Assembly: GCA_945888535.1 (NCBI GenBank)
Contig: CAMDAN010000107.1
Coordinates: 1-7,287, forward strand
From: Bordetella parapertussis
Lineage (GTDB): Bacteria; Pseudomonadota; Gammaproteobacteria; Burkholderiales; Burkholderiaceae_C
Reading direction: 5' to 3'
Length of the DNA: 7,287 bases
Below, piece after piece: positions 6,828-7,287 of the stretch. Under the pieces are notes generated by a model, which searched no databases, was not told the origin of the DNA, and worked only from the letters and a program-made list of their open reading frames with translations. The translations under genes were made by a program, and so were the position numbers. Positions within the stretch are counted from its first letter, which is position 1. Every line of letters begins with the position of its first letter.

Positions 6828-7115
6828 GTGCGCAAACCTATCCTTGTTTTGATTGCGACCTGCTTGGCTTTGCTAAGTGCAAGTATTTTTGCCGGTACCG
6901 AAGCCAACCTCGCAACCGAGGCCGAACTCGACAACGTCAAAGGTTTGGGGCCCAGCAGCACCGCCCGCATCATGAAAGCAAGAACCCAAGCGCCGTTTAC
7001 GGATTGGCCGGACTTTTTAAAGCGTGTTAAAGGCTTTAAACCCACCAAGGCGGAAGCGCTCTCAAACGCGGGGCTCACCGTCAACGGTGCCCCATACGCC
7101 GCCACAAAACCTTGA
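6828..7115 (+). CDS. ComEA-like secreted helix-hairpin-helix protein
   Basis: This 95-residue protein has a Sec-type signal peptide: basic RKP, hydrophobic core at about 5-18, and probable cleavage after Ala22 (SIFA/G). The mature part is a single helix-hairpin-helix domain of the ComEA type, with TEAELDNVKGLGPSSTARIM at 30-49 (hairpin GLGPS) and a second half, FLKRVKGFKPTKAEALSNAG, at 63-82. ComEA proteins bind double-stranded DNA in the periplasm during natural transformation, but short stand-alone HhH proteins of this kind are widespread and a competence role here is only inferred. The family's common VNTA motif before the first helix is replaced by EANLAT. The start is GTG at 6828, nine bases after the rfaD stop, with purine-rich AAGAGAG at 6817-6823. 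An in-frame ATG further downstream would lose the signal peptide. It follows the LPS genes closely and shares one base with the crcB start, so it is probably part of the same transcript. Confidence 0.85.
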   Translation: MRKPILVLIATCLALLSASIFAGTEANLATEAELDNVKGLGPSSTARIMKARTQAPFTDWPDFLKRVKGFKPTKAEALSNAGLTVNGAPYAATKP

Positions 7116-7287
7116 TGTATCAAGTCAGTGCTATTTGTATAGGCGCATGCGCAGGCGCCTTGGCACGTTGGCAGTTGGGCTTGTGGCTCAACCCCATCGC
7201 TATCTCAGGAACGGTGCTGCCCTGGGGCACGCTTGCAGCTAATCTGATTGGCGGGTATTTGGTTGGTGTGTGTGTGGCTGTTTTTCA
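7115..7287 (+). CDS. crcB: CrcB/Fluc fluoride ion channel, 3' end missing
   Basis: Fluc channels are small inner-membrane proteins that export fluoride passively as dual-topology dimers. The 57 visible residues match the N-terminal half of the family: a first membrane helix with IGACAGALARW (9-19), then PWGTLAANLIGGYLVG (36-51), which carries the conserved GTLxxN motif and its fluoride-lining Asn43 in the second helix. The remaining helices lie past the window end. The ATG at 7115 shares its A with the comEA stop (TGATG), and no Shine-Dalgarno sequence is visible (ACAAAACCT precedes it), so translation is probably by reinitiation after the comEA-like gene. Many crcB genes sit behind a fluoride riboswitch, and there is no space for one here. 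The assignment rests on half a protein, but the motif match is good. Confidence 0.88.
   Translation, partial: MYQVSAICIGACAGALARWQLGLWLNPIAISGTVLPWGTLAANLIGGYLVGVCVAVF

Noticed and set aside
6828..6872. Lipoprotein signal in the ComEA-like protein (IATC at residues 9-12)
   Set aside because: Cys12 is in the middle of the hydrophobic core, preceded by Thr rather than Gly/Ala/Ser and followed by more hydrophobic residues; an ordinary signal peptide cut after Ala22 fits better.
1..7287. Mobile elements, CRISPR arrays, toxin-antitoxin or phage-defence genes
   Set aside because: No transposase, inverted terminal repeats, repeat-spacer pattern or defence domain is visible. The genes are contiguous housekeeping genes on one strand.

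Overview
The window looks like a core chromosomal segment of a Gram-negative betaproteobacterium, most likely order Burkholderiales and near Comamonadaceae. The evidence is the gene order cmk-rpsA-ihfB-lapA-lapB followed by heptose genes, the fusion of aroA to cmk (my recollection is that this fusion is annotated in Comamonadaceae), and a heptose kinase without the attached nucleotidyltransferase domain of E. coli HldE. All genes are on the + strand. No tRNA, rRNA, mobile element, CRISPR array or sign of recent transfer was seen. No stretch longer than 150 bp lacks a gene.

Layout. Bases 1-1131 hold the C-terminal part of EPSP synthase (AroA) continuous with a whole cytidylate kinase (Cmk). 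Bases 1132-1281 are a leader region rich in inverted repeats. Next come rpsA (ribosomal protein S1, 1282-2961), a strong intrinsic terminator (2993-3026) and ihfB (IHF beta subunit, 3046-3360). From 3406 onward six genes run as a compact cluster: lapA, lapB, rfaE1 (hldA), rfaD (hldD), a secreted ComEA-like helix-hairpin-helix protein, and the start of crcB (fluoride channel), which is cut by the window end. Most of these genes overlap by 1 to 11 bases, which suggests one transcript with coupled translation.

How the genes fit together. The first half serves central metabolism and gene expression: chorismate and CMP/dCMP phosphorylation, mRNA binding by S1, and DNA bending by IHF. The second half serves the outer membrane. 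LapA and LapB control LPS synthesis through LpxC turnover, while RfaE1 and RfaD make the ADP-heptose used for the LPS inner core. The comEA-like and crcB genes appear to be passengers at the end of this cluster.

Most of the window is ordinary housekeeping sequence, and I see no new multi-gene system. The observation most worth checking is the rpsA leader. One G-rich segment there can pair with either of two C-rich partners, and the second pairing lies just before a run of six T, a layout resembling an attenuator or autoregulatory switch. Lesser points are the linker-free AroA-Cmk fusion, the lack of Shine-Dalgarno sequences at rpsA and ihfB, a hairpin plus T-run inside the start of lapA, and a crcB gene with no room for its own fluoride riboswitch.
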